NCBI GenBank assembly: GCA_944548615.1
Contig: OX155980.1
Location: 60,394,965 to 60,458,964 of the forward strand
Length of the DNA stretch: 64,000 nucleotides
Origin: Micropterix aruncella
Lineage: Eukaryota; Arthropoda; Insecta; Lepidoptera; Micropterigidae
Direction: 5' to 3'
The notes under the pieces are model-generated. The model was not told the origin of the DNA, did no database searches, and saw only the letters and a list, made by a program, of their open reading frames with translations. Positions within the stretch are counted from its first letter, which is position 1. Every line of letters begins with the position of its first letter. The position numbers and the translations under genes are program-made. Positions 52,423 to 61,690 of this stretch are shown piece after piece.

Positions 52423-52728
52423 GGTGAGAAAGAAAGATGCAGAAGGCGAAGGGCATTCACCGGGCGGGAATAAGGCGTGCGGCGAGAAAAGAAGACGGTG
52501 AAGACGCGGGGCTCTCACTGGGCGGCGAGAAAGGAAGATGCAGAAGGCGAAGGGCATCCACCGGGCGGGAATATGGCGGGCGGCGAGAAAGGAAGACGGC
52601 GAAGGCGCGGGGCTCTCACTGGGCGGCGAGGAAGGAAGATGCAGAAGGTGAAGAGCACTCACTGGGCGAGATTGTGCCGTGCGGTGAGAAAGAAAGAAAA
52701 AGAAAGCTACGGGCACTCACTGAGCGGG
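52423..52728 (-). repeat. 101-bp minisatellite (three units) containing the NCAPD3 5' splice site
   Basis: Units begin at 52423, 52524 and 52625 (ggcgagaaaggaagatgc and variants). Each splits into a 58-bp and a 43-bp half, each ending in a gctctcactgggc-like box. Read on the gene strand this box is a splice donor (GTGAG): the real donor is at 52720-52719 in the last unit, with exact counterparts at 52619-52618 and 52518-52517. Confidence 0.9.
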
Positions 52729-52930
52729 TAGGCGATCGGCAGGCGCAGCTCGGCGAGCGCGTCTGCGAGGGCGGCGGCTACGGGCGGGGCGAGGGCGCCG
52801 CGCCTGGCCTCGGACAGTTTGTCCTCGATGAAATTGGCCAGGCGGCTTTTCAGTCGCTGGCCCTCCCCAACGTTCAGTGTGGAGGTCATGAAGCGGTATA
52901 CCCGCATCCGCGCCTCCCGCTTCTCCTCAC
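52721..52930 (-). CDS. NCAPD3: NCAPD3 internal exon with a duplicated 5' splice site
   Basis: Acceptor ctcgcgcag ends at 52931, donor gtgagt starts at 52720 (- strand). Reads EEKREARMRVYRFMTSTLNV, GEGQRLKSRLANFIEDKLSE and ARRGALAPPVAAALADALAE, matching the NCAPD3 block KERRMKIYKFLLEH and what follows. The donor lies inside a 101-bp minisatellite, so further GTGAG donors follow it. Read-through past the donor meets a stop after about four codons. Confidence 0.82.
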
Positions 52931-55900
52931 CTGCGCGAGCCAAAAATATATTTTTTTTACTACTGGATAAATTTAGTTAATAAATACAAACGGAGCTGCC
53001 ATGGAATTCACCGACCGGAGTCGGGCCCATCATAATACTATTTTTTACACTTCTGGGGGGTGAGCAGTGGATTCCGGACTTACGAACCGGCTGTGGTAGG
53101 TTTAGGACAGCTGTCTTGCCACATGTGAGCGTTCACCTTGCCACCCATTCACTCCCCCTTCGAAGCCATAGAATTTGAGATGCGCAAATCGCAGTTTTAG
53201 ATAATTTTTCTAAGAAAGAGTTGATTATTTTTCTGGAAAGGCCAAGATCTTTAAAGAGGTGAAATAGAGATTTAGCTGGCAGGCCACGAGCGCCAACTTC
53301 CACCGCGTGAAGGTGAACAGTGAAGCCGTTCCGGGTTACGGCATTTGCAAGATCATGGTATTTATTTAATTTGTACTCGTGGTCTTTTGGGATATTTGAT
53401 TCCCATGGAACAGTTAATTCTACAATAAGAGCCACCTTCCGAGATAGAGAGTAAAGAGTTATATCTGGACGGAGGGCTGTGCATCCGAGACTTTCAGGGA
53501 ATTTATACTGCTTAGAGACCGAATCAACCTCCAGAGTCCAATCTGTAGCTTTCTCGATTATTGAGAAAGGTTTTGTAGTTAAATGTTTTTTGCCTTTAGA
53601 GCCATCCCGCACAAACTGTATTGGGGGTTTGGAGGATACTGTCAAACCCTTGTTGGCACGAGCCACTGAGAGACTAATTACCTCGCGAATAACAGCGAGA
53701 ACTTTGTCATGGCGGTAAGTGTACCGTCCTTGATCTAAGGCCACCTTGCAGCCAGCTAGAATGTGTCTAGCTGTGCAAGGGGTATTGCTACAGAGGGGAC
53801 AAGAACTATCCTCGGCAAAGCTCCAACGAGCGAGGTTACTGGGGTCTGGAAGTGTATGCTGAAAGGCATTCAAATAAAATTTCAGCATCTCTGGCGTCCA
53901 GTCATAGAGCATTACCTTCCAGTGCATTGGAGGCGGAATGCAAAAGTCACCAATTGTTGTCCAGTCATTCTGGCATTGAAGGCCAATAGCATGAGCCATA
54001 CTCTTGCTGTCGTAATCTCCCCGCAAAAGAGACTTCTTCAAGTCCACGTCGCTCGTGGTTGTACTGCCATACCCCAGACCAGTGCCATTCTGGCTGATTC
54101 CAGTAAGGAACCTTTTGTGGAAGTCTACGCGGGCTTGTAGTTCATTTGAATCACTACAGCCACTTATTACGTGCTTCGATATTGCCGGATCTTTGGAATT
54201 GCACAGAATCGAATTTTTGGTTATTCTGGAGTTGGCGTAGAGCAGAGAGGGCAGTTTAAGCGCTAGCCCAAAATTTTGTTTGGACCTGAAGAGAGTCGAG
54301 GGGTCAGCTGGTTTGGCTAAGGACAGCCAGGATTTTAAACTAGCTGTCACCAGTGCATCTAGACGGGACAGTTGGGTTTTGGTAAAATCGTAAATAAGAA
54401 AGGGCCATGACAAATGTGACGTTAGATAATTGTCATAGATCCAGGCCTTACGAGGGCCAGAAATTAGCAAGGCATCTATTTTCGCCAGGCAACTTTTGAA
54501 ATGCTCTATAACATGATCGCCCGAGACGTCTTTTCCCTGATGGGTGATTTTTCTGCCGAGGAATTTGAAATGATTGTTTGGGTCTATAAGGGAGATATTA
54601 GAGCCCTTATAGACCAATTTGGGGTCATAGGATGTAAATTTTGTGCCCATGCGGGCGAGTCCAAGGCAAAAACATTTGGAGGGCTTCACTTTTATACAGC
54701 CTGACCAGTCGCAGAAAAGCTCCACTTTCTGTAATAGCAGGGAAAGCTGCTTGGGGCTTCTGGTGATGAAAGTTAGGTCGTCGGCAAAAGCGAGGCACGA
54801 CGAGGTGTATTGGCCGTCTGTTTTAAAACGGTAGCCCCACTTTCTGTCAAACTGGCTCAGGCTTTCCAGAAGTATATTAAAAACTATATTAAAAATCGTC
54901 GGGGAGAGGCAACAGCCCTGAAATAGTCCAATTGAATATGGTATAGAGCGGGTAGTCCATTCTTGCGTTTTAACATGGAAAGTCAGACAGTTGTAGTAGG
55001 AGGCTACAATGTCACGCACGACTGGTGGGAAGTTGTACCAGCGGAGTGCAAAGTGGAGGAGACTGTGTCGGACTGACCCAAAGGCATTCTCTAGGTCGAG
55101 CCAGCATACATTGATTTGGCGTTCGTGCTGTCTCGCATCCTTGATGGCAGCAGCCAGGAGAGAGTTGTGCTCGAGGCAGCCCGAGACGCCGCGCATGAAG
55201 CCTTTTTGAACTGATACTCCAAGGTACTCATTCCGGTGCATGAATTCGCTCATCCTCGTGTGGACTATGCTAAAAAAGATTTTGGCCACAGTGTCTGTGA
55301 GAGCAATGGGCCGAGCGTCCTTTGGTCCGGTGCAAACTGGGACCTTCGGAATCTTATCAATTTTAACACGACGTACTAATTAGACAGTTCGATCGTAACT
55401 GTATTCTTCGTTATATATACATTTATTCGGTTCGGGACGGGCTATCGACCGTCCCGTAAACCGTCAACGGGCAGCCGTTCCAAAACACTATATTTTTAAC
55501 ACCAATATCAGTTTTTCTACACCAACCTGGCTCAATATAGGCAAAATTCGATTTGTTCTCAATCAGATATGCGAAACCCGGCTAAATAAATAGAAATATT
55601 AACAACTTCCATAGAAATAAATGATCGAGATGCAAGAGGCGGAGGAACTGCGATCTACATATAGAACTTTCACATCAATACCTGTAAATTCGTAATAATC
55701 AATAACTATAACGATTAATAATTAACAATGTCTTCCCCGGTCTGAGTTCAGATCTTAAAAACAGTTTCTCAGAGTAGAAACTCAACGTCTCACCCTAATT
55801 CGATTCTTAGAGTTTTGAGTGAAGAAGTGCAATTGACCAAAAATCAAAGTTGCAATTTACATTACAAAATATGTAAAAATTATACCGGTCGTGTAAAATT

Positions 55901-58900
55901 ATTAGAAAACATTGACATAACTCTATCACGAGCTGATTTCGTGGTGAAGAAAAACCCACGATTACGTTCGAAAAAGATATGTGTGATTTATTCAAAATGT
56001 GCTACATGATTAAATTATATACAAAATATCGGTCGTATTTATATCGATAAAAAACTCTCTCTTATCCCATTCTTCCTGTTCCTCCTGTGTATGATAGTAC
56101 GTTTGGTTGGCTTCGCTTAGGTGGATTACACTCGTTTTAGGTGGATAATTGCACGTATGTGTGTCCCAGTGGCTATTGTATTTTCTTATTCATGCATTTA
56201 TTGTACTCCTGTATTATTGCGAGCATCGTATCCTGCCATCCGCAATAACCCGCAATAACAAAAAAGGGAACATAACATTAAGTGTCAAATTGTGAATAAC
56301 AATGTAAAATTGATAAAACATTCAAAACCTTTTTATCATTAGACATGCTTTTATTTAATGAAATATATAAATCAGCTGGTTCAAATACTGTAATAAACGA
56401 ATCGAAGTATAGTAAATAAAAGTGTAAGTGGCCCAAAGAACGATGCGCCTCTTTGACAAGAGAGAAACATGACAGCCTTGGTTGGCAAACCAGCAACCGA
56501 AGACGGCTTCTCGGAGAAAGGTCGAACGCTCTGAGGACTCCACACTTGCAGACGATGACACTTGCAGATTTACAGCCCGCTTAGTGCAAATCCCATCTGG
56601 CGTAAAGATGACCACCTTATTAAAGAAAAGTAGTTTCTCTATGACATTTACCACTCTCATCAGCCATCGTCCAAAATTTGTCACCAATTTACATCTGGAA
56701 ACGGCGCAATGAGCCACGAGCTCAAACGTTCAATCGTCCCCCAACGGAAAAAGTTTTTAATTTAATTAATAACCCCGTGGCAGGACGCACAGCCACCAAC
56801 AGTCTGTTAAAAAACGGAGGTCGGCTGCCGGTGGCTCGATAAAATAGTCAATCGAACTGGTTCACCGAGGCCCGATCTTAGAAGCCGATCAAAAGGCCGC
56901 CACAATCGGAAATGTTAAAATGGCATTGTAATTACAAAATGGTCAAGCTGTGTAAAAACCATTGTTAGATTGTAAAAAAAAACAAAAAACAATAAAAGAT
57001 GCAAAGAGGCTTCAGTCGCAACTCCTGCAACTTTGTGACTGTTTGCTGTGAGGTGTATGGTCGTGAGGTGTGTAGTCGTGCGTTAAACAGGCTTGGTTAA
57101 TCACCGACATTCTTCATCAATGTATGCAGTTTTTGACAGTGCATATTTGTGTTAACTGATGTGCCAGACTGTAAAAAGCTGTAATGGTAGTAACCAGCAT
57201 AAGGCCTCTTGTCCACTTATGTTTTTTTGCCGTGCAAATCTACGGTGTTTGGGCACGGTCGTCAGTGTTGTATGGATCACAATGGAAGCTTGTTGATGGA
57301 CATGCTTCCATTAACTGTAATTTTCACAGTAAAAAAAATGTGAAAAACAATTTTTAAAGAGTCACGTGTGTGGATAAGAGGCCTAAGACCTCATATTCGA
57401 AAACATTTGAGCAATAAAGCAAAAGAATAATTGAATTGATGTAAAAGGAATAACATTGCTTTGATTTCAAATTTATGACAATTAAAAATTCCAACTCAAA
57501 CCATACTTATCTAAGATCAAAGTGGTCAGTGTGAAAAAAATACAATTACATAGAAAAGCACCTAATAATAACTAACCAGTTGGTCCAACTTGCTGCTGTG
57601 TTAGAGAAAAAATATACTTTCATGACCATTTACCTTGCAGAGAAAGAAATGGTGCTTCCGTCTCTGCCTGGTTGAACGCAGCTGGTCCACAGCTGTTGAA
57701 GATGAGGACGGCCGACAAAAAGTGATTTAAAATCACTTCATTGCCGACCGACCCCCTGATGTAGCGTTCGACGGGCTTTCTGACCTGCAAAATAAGGAAA
57801 CTGTAAACTCGGAGATTTCAGTGAATGTACATGTTTTGAGGGCACACAAACCTAAAAAATGTAATCTAATGTAAACCTAAAAAATGTAGTTTATGTAGTT
57901 TTAAAAAATATAAGTCAGTCTGTCTGGCTCGATGGATGTCAGTTTGTCTGTTAGCACGGTTGGAGACTAAACTACTGGTTCGAATTTGGTAAACATATTT
58001 TAAGCAGTCCTTAGCTATATTTGTCTGTTTTTGTTGCCATATAAATCCTTAATTTGAAAGTGTGTCATGGGGCCTGGAGTCTACGTATGCTATTGGTCCA
58101 ATTTGGTCAAAACTTGGCCTAGGTATTTAAGGCAAAGGCATTTAGAGTAATAATATTATGAACGCATTTTTTGTCTTCGATTTAACTCAAAAAAGGTTTT
58201 CACTGTTTTTGAAAAACTGTTATTTTTTTTAAAGAAATTGACTCCTGAGCGGGATACTCGATAATGAGTGAGAATGTAGCAAATGTTTTATGGAATAATG
58301 ATCTATCCAGGATGAATAAATCAGCAATGAAAAATTCCTATTGAATAAAATAGATTCCGAAGGAAGCTAAGAGTCAGCGCGGTCGTCAGTCTAATGTCTA
58401 AAGGGCGAGCTCCGATGTCTTTTAGGGCGATGATGAAAGCGGGCAGAGCAAAGTGGCAGGTTCACCTCGGGGTCATCGTGCGCGAGCAGCGCCAAGTATT
58501 TATAACAGAAGCGGCGGCTGTCAAATCTGAGGTAGCCGGCGCGCAGCTCGCGGGTGAGCAAGCGGGCCGCTAGGCCGCGCACGCTGGCCGCACCGGCGCC
58601 GATCCCCACCTCCGCTCCCGGCTCCGCCTTGCAGGTGCCGCCGTGCAGCACGAGCCGCTCGTCCTGCAGGCACGCGTGCATGCCGCAGAACAGCAGCGCA
58701 TCGAGCGAACACGACCTGTCAATAAGCCCTTTACAGCGAGCGCCCTCCGCCGCAGCGAGCGGTCCGATCCCTCCGTTCGGATGCGGAGGGATCGGACCGA
58801 TGCACCTCCCGCCCCGCGTATCCCATCATCCGCTCTTCGCGCCGGCCGACCGATATATTTCGAAAAATCCTCTTTTGCTCGGCCAACGCCAGAGCGACCC

Positions 58901-60799
58901 CCGACGAATCGAGACGCGGACTATAGATTAGCTCATCGAGCTAAACTAACAGTAGCAACAACTATTATATACAAGACAAAGGTTATGGCGAAAGCCGATC
59001 TCACACCGAATCCCATTTCATCGAATGGACAACCGCTGGAGCAGGTGCAGGAGTACACGTACCTAGGACAGGTGATAAAGCTCGAACGGGACTCGATGAT
59101 GGCAGAGATAAAGCGAAGGAAACAATCAGGATGGGTAGCCTTCGGAAAGCTGAGCTTGTAGCTTCGAGCTAGGTGTTTAATCAGTGCGTGTTACCGGCTA
59201 TGACATATGCTTGTGAGACATGGACACTAACTGCTGGGATGATCCACGAGCTCAAGGTGGTACAGTGTAGCATAGAGCGAGTCAGGCTCGGCATATCGTT
59301 GCGCGATCGAGTCCGAAACGAGCTCATCAGACAGCGCACGAAGGTGGTCCACGTGGGTCAAAGAGTGGCAAAGTTGAAATGGGCTCGGGCTGGTCGCGTG
59401 GCCCGACGACACGACGAACGGTGGAGCAAGCGCGTTTTGGACTGGAGACTCTGGCTAGGCAGAAGAAGTGCGGCAGACCGCCGGCCCGATGGTCCGATGA
59501 CATTAAGGAGACAGCTGGACCAGTCTGGATGAGGGAAACGGACAACCGATCTGGATGGAGAGTGATTGGAGAGGCGTATGCCCAACGGTGGGCGAATGCG
59601 CGCTGATGAAGAAGAAGAAGAATAATGATAAACAACTGTGATAGTCTTCGATAACTGTTATATTACTAAAGTTGTCCCAAAGTTATGAATTATGCAAAAT
59701 AATCAAAAAGCATTCTGCTTCGATCTACCAATTAGAGAATTTTGAGGGAAAGAATATAGGTTCTTGGCATATCGAAGACTTTAAATTAAATCCCAATTTG
59801 GCAGAGTAGTAACAGCGGAGTTCTTTTCATTAACATTTCACTGAAAATGGAATACTGCAAGTTTGTATTGTTGGAGTCTTATCATTTGTATATTTAGAAA
59901 GGCATTGTACCGAGTGGTAATCGTAGCTGAAATCATTTTGTTTATTTTTAGTCTGCCTAGCAATTTCTCTAGCATCGCTGTCATTGGAATGTTTTATTTT
60001 AAGGACGAATGAAAGTGTGATTCGCATACAAGGCAGTAAATGACATCTACTTAAGTCTACCGGTCAGTTTTCGATTTGTCAAGGTCTAGTGAGTTATTGT
60101 CGTTTGGCAGGTGAATTTATCCGCTATGAGCGGTTTGTAACTTTGTCGTTAGGAATTATTTAAAGCAGTTGGAGTTCTCGTAAGTCTTTTTTTCGCGAAG
60201 TCGTTGGTGATTTTGGTTTTATTTTCATTCCTTTTTGGGTTAGAGTGACTGGAATAAACGTTTTAGTTCTTTTTAAAACGACATCTGCGATTTTCGCTAA
60301 ACGGATCGTTATCACAGTTAACGTAGAGTTTTTTTTTTTGTTATTAGAAAGTGATGGTATTTTTTTTAGTTCTGATTTGACAGAGGGAAAGTTGCCCAAA
60401 TGGAGGGAAAATTGTAAAAGAGCTGGTAAAAAATAGAGCGGTGAAAAATACGTTGCTATTAATGCAAAGCGGAAACCTATACCGATAGGAGTCCCCCCGG
60501 AGAGCTGGAAGGAGGTATTTGTCAGAGGGGAGCGTCGGAAAGTGAGCCGAGTAAATTCCACCCGTAGGAAGCGGTCATCGGTGGGCTAATGCGGTCGTGG
60601 AGCCGACGGAGGGCCTACCTGCGCGAGACGTCTGCGAGCGCGTTCAGGGCGGCGATGCGCGTGGCGGGCGGCACCTGGTGCCCCCTGACCAGCAGGCGGG
60701 CCAGGGCTTCCGCAGCCGACTCGGCGCTCAGCCCCGGGTCAGGAGCCGCACGCGCCAGCGCAGCGCACGCTGCCTCTGAGCGCCACAACTGTGCGGGAC
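52721..60799 (-). CDS. NCAPD3: Condensin-II subunit D3 (NCAPD3/Cap-D3), four internal exons
   Basis: Complement of join 52721-52930, 57634-57784, 58466-58715, 60619-60799; about 263 residues, GT/AG borders and compatible phases at each junction. NCAPD3 is a HEAT-repeat subunit of condensin II, which compacts chromosomes in the nucleus. Seen in order: HEAT-like helices (LNALADVSRR), LLFCGMHACLQDERLV, RLLTRELRAGYLRF and KYLALLAHDDPE, then VRKPVERYIRGSVGNE and LNHFLSAVLIFN, then EKREARMRVYRFMTS and a final Ala/Leu-rich helix. The order and spacing match the Cnd1 (condensin subunit 1 C-terminal) region of human NCAPD3, including its ERRMKIYKFLL segment. Upstream exons lie beyond the window or were not recognised in 60.8-64 kb; downstream exons were not found. 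Exons are GC-rich in AT-rich introns. The D3 rather than D2 assignment rests on the RMRVYRF block. Confidence 0.8.
52978..55385 (-). mobile_element. RLE-type LINE, longest copy in the window
   Basis: Covers the open frame and a 3' UTR of about 150 bp ending near 52978. The same 3' UTR ends the copies at 17.9 kb and 30.5 kb, so the family's 3' terminus is fixed. The 5' edge is a truncation at about 55385. The 3' end is about 45 bp from the NCAPD3 exon acceptor at 52931. Confidence 0.8.
53133..55370 (-). CDS. LINE ORF: reverse transcriptase plus restriction-like endonuclease (5'-truncated)
   Basis: One frame is open from about 55370 to 53133 on the - strand; 718 residues follow the first Met. 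In order: RT fingers (RPIALTD, VQKGF), catalytic motifs WLDLENAFGSV and AFADDLTF, then a CCHC knuckle (CPLC, eight residues, H, four residues, C) and a PD-E-type endonuclease block (RPDITLYSL, VALIVELTVPWE, KYHDL). This layout is that of early-branching non-LTR retrotransposons (R2/CRE/NeSL-like group), which nick their target with a type-IIS-like nuclease and prime on it. The N-terminal zinc-finger region is missing, so the copy is 5'-truncated. No rDNA flanks are present. It lies in an NCAPD3 intron in the same orientation as the gene. The clade within the group is not resolved. Confidence 0.85.
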   Translation of the reverse strand, partial: RVKIDKIPKVPVCTGPKDARPIALTDTVAKIFFSIVHTRMSEFMHRNEYLGVSVQKGFMRGVSGCLEHNSLLAAAIKDARQHERQINVCWLDLENAFGSVRHSLLHFALRWYNFPPVVRDIVASYYNCLTFHVKTQEWTTRSIPYSIGLFQGCCLSPTIFNIVFNILLESLSQFDRKWGYRFKTDGQYTSSCLAFADDLTFITRSPKQLSLLLQKVELFCDWSGCIKVKPSKCFCLGLARMGTKFTSYDPKLVYKGSNISLIDPNNHFKFLGRKITHQGKDVSGDHVIEHFKSCLAKIDALLISGPRKAWIYDNYLTSHLSWPFLIYDFTKTQLSRLDALVTASLKSWLSLAKPADPSTLFRSKQNFGLALKLPSLLYANSRITKNSILCNSKDPAISKHVISGCSDSNELQARVDFHKRFLTGISQNGTGLGYGSTTTSDVDLKKSLLRGDYDSKSMAHAIGLQCQNDWTTIGDFCIPPPMHWKVMLYDWTPEMLKFYLNAFQHTLPDPSNLARWSFAEDSSCPLCSNTPCTARHILAGCKVALDQGRYTYRHDKVLAVIREVISLSVARANKGLTVSSKPPIQFVRDGSKGKKHLTTKPFSIIEKATDWTLEVDSVSKQYKFPESLGCTALRPDITLYSLSRKVALIVELTVPWESNIPKDHEYKLNKYHDLANAVTRNGFTVHLHAVEVGARGLPAKSLFHLFKDLGLSRKIINSFLEKLSKTAICASQILWLRRGSEWVAR
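55386..57202. other. NCAPD3 intron with unassigned fragments
   Basis: 55620-55665 reads DRDARGGGTAIYI, a jockey-type endonuclease scrap. 56355-56717 has opposing frames of 120 and 76 codons with no recognised domain. GC-rich scrap with an inverted pair (gggacgggct...cgaccgtccc) at 55434-55457. Confidence 0.4.
57203..57383. mobile_element. PIF/Harbinger-type MITE, 181 bp
   Basis: Ends ggcctcttgtccac and gtggataagaggcc are inverted repeats with one mismatch, flanked on both sides by TAA (57200-57202 and 57384-57386), the 3-bp target typical of PIF/Harbinger. The centre has an inner palindrome aatggaagc/gcttccatt. It lies in an NCAPD3 intron. Confidence 0.7.
57634..57784 (-). CDS. NCAPD3: NCAPD3 internal exon
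   Basis: Acceptor ttttgcag ends at 57785, donor gtaaat starts at 57633 (- strand). Fifty codons in phase 0 plus one exit base: VRKPVERYIRGSVGNEVILN, HFLSAVLIFNSCGPAAFNQA and ETEAPFLSLQ. It corresponds to the NCAPD3 stretch with a FxxxFIExIFxFN pattern that precedes the FSLKG junction. Confidence 0.82.
58466..58715 (-). CDS. NCAPD3: NCAPD3 internal exon (Cnd1 region)
   Basis: Acceptor ttgacag ends at 58716, donor gtgaac starts at 58465 (- strand). One base completes Arg, followed by 83 codons. Reads SCSLDALLFCGMHACLQDER, a Gly/Ala/Glu-rich insert, SVRGLAARLLTRELRAGYLR and CYKYLALLAHDDPE; phase 0 exit. Aligns with the VRRQTLxLLTxLLxxxYxKxKGxLFFRF block of NCAPD3. Confidence 0.82.
58760..58799. 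repeat. Perfect 16-bp-arm hairpin
   Basis: Arms cggtccgatccctccg and cggagggatcggaccg around an 8-base loop, in the GC-rich intron 45 bp upstream of an NCAPD3 exon acceptor. Confidence 0.85.
58950..59632 (+). pseudogene. RTE-clade LINE, 3' end of RT ORF
   Basis: Reads SNGQPLEQVQEYTYLGQVIK, LERDSMMAEIKRR, then in other frames FNQCVLPAMTYACETWTLTA, the GISLRDRVRNELIRQRTKV block and WARAGRVARR, the standard RTE C-terminus. Stops and frame changes break it. The tail is GAAGAAGAAGAAGAAT at about 59607-59622. It lies in an NCAPD3 intron, antisense to the gene. Confidence 0.85.
59633..60618. other. NCAPD3 intron, no recognised feature
   Basis: A 133-codon - strand frame at 60160-60561 has no recognisable domain. 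The + strand near 60420-60590 looks like the start of a retroelement leader but is not supported. Confidence 0.35.
60619..60799 (-). CDS. NCAPD3: NCAPD3 internal exon (HEAT repeats)
   Basis: On the - strand the acceptor tgcgcag ends at 60800 and the donor gtaggc starts at 60618. The exon has two entry bases, 59 codons and two exit bases. It reads AQLWRSEAACAALARAAPD, EALARLLVRGHQVPPATR and IAALNALADVSR, helical and Ala/Leu-rich, aligning with the RNNxxxxLADLCVR part of condensin D subunits. The + strand reading frames here are antisense shadows. Confidence 0.75.
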
Positions 60800-61249
60800 C
60801 TGCGCAGACACTCCTCTTTTACGGATACTTCCTTCGGAGCTCTTTCTGCGAAGGATCTTGTCCTTTCGTTAAATCCGTACGACGCGGCCCAGGCCTCAAA
60901 ATAACCTTTCCTATTTTTACACAACGATCGACGGTTGCTTTTTTAATCAAAAACTAATTTTAAACATCGACCGCTAATTTTAAAGTCTCCTCGTCGTACC
61001 TCGTCGTACCTACCTTAACCTTTCAGCTGCCAGACCTTCAAAAAGTTATTATACGGTTTGCGCCAGCTTTTTTTGCAAAGAAGGGTGAGCGCAGCACTGT
61101 GTTTATACTAAGTATTATCTATATTACCATCATATACACCATAACTACTAAATGTCTATTAATTCATTACCTAGCTTATTTACTTGTTATTCTATTTATC
61201 AACATTTCATAGTGATAGCAAAAGTCGCTTGATCAGAATAATTATTTAT

Positions 61250-61690
61250 TCAAACGAGTGTCATTTTCTGCCGGTGCACGGAGAGACACGCATTGTGCAC
61301 CTCTTTTCAAGAAATATAAAGTTCTTACTATGTTATCAGCGTATATTCGCAGTTGTTTAGTCGCTAAAAACAACATAGAGGAGTGCACGTACATGATCAC
61401 GACACTTGAAACAAAGCCAACATAGCCCTCCCTAAAATCCGTTTGACTGTAATCCAAGTCATTTTTGTATTTGGCCTTTAAACTCTTTAATAATCTTCCA
61501 AAGTCAATACGAGATTTAAAACCGAAAATATTCGAATATACAGTTAAACACTGGCTCATCATACATGTTATTTATAAGGTAGACGACCACAAAAATAATT
61601 ACAACATCTTTAATATACACGTATTAAGAAACATAATATCATCTCTCTGAGATATGTACCTGTAATATTCTTATGTAAACATAAGGGCTA
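61250..61690 (+). pseudogene. LINE C-terminal relic
   Basis: Reads CAPLFKKYKVLTMLSAYIRS, CLVAKNN, then after a frame change YLAFKLFNNLPKSIRDLKPK, the LFKxxNILTLPxxYIxE...LFNxLPxxIR pattern of jockey/CR1 C-termini. Confidence 0.5.

Noticed and set aside
52437..52970. 177-codon + strand frame
   Set aside because: It covers the minisatellite and the antisense of an NCAPD3 exon.
53133..55370. R2 element inserted in 28S rDNA
   Set aside because: No ribosomal sequence flanks any copy; copies are in introns and intergenic DNA.
56355..56717. Gene candidate from opposing 120- and 76-codon frames
   Set aside because: No recognisable domain and no splice signals supporting an exon; left as unassigned.
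58554..59161. + strand frames over 58.55-58.93 kb
   Set aside because: The first part is antisense to an NCAPD3 exon; only the part after ~58.95 kb is real RTE sequence.
60589..60957. 122-codon + strand frame
   Set aside because: Antisense of the GC-rich NCAPD3 exon at 60619-60799.
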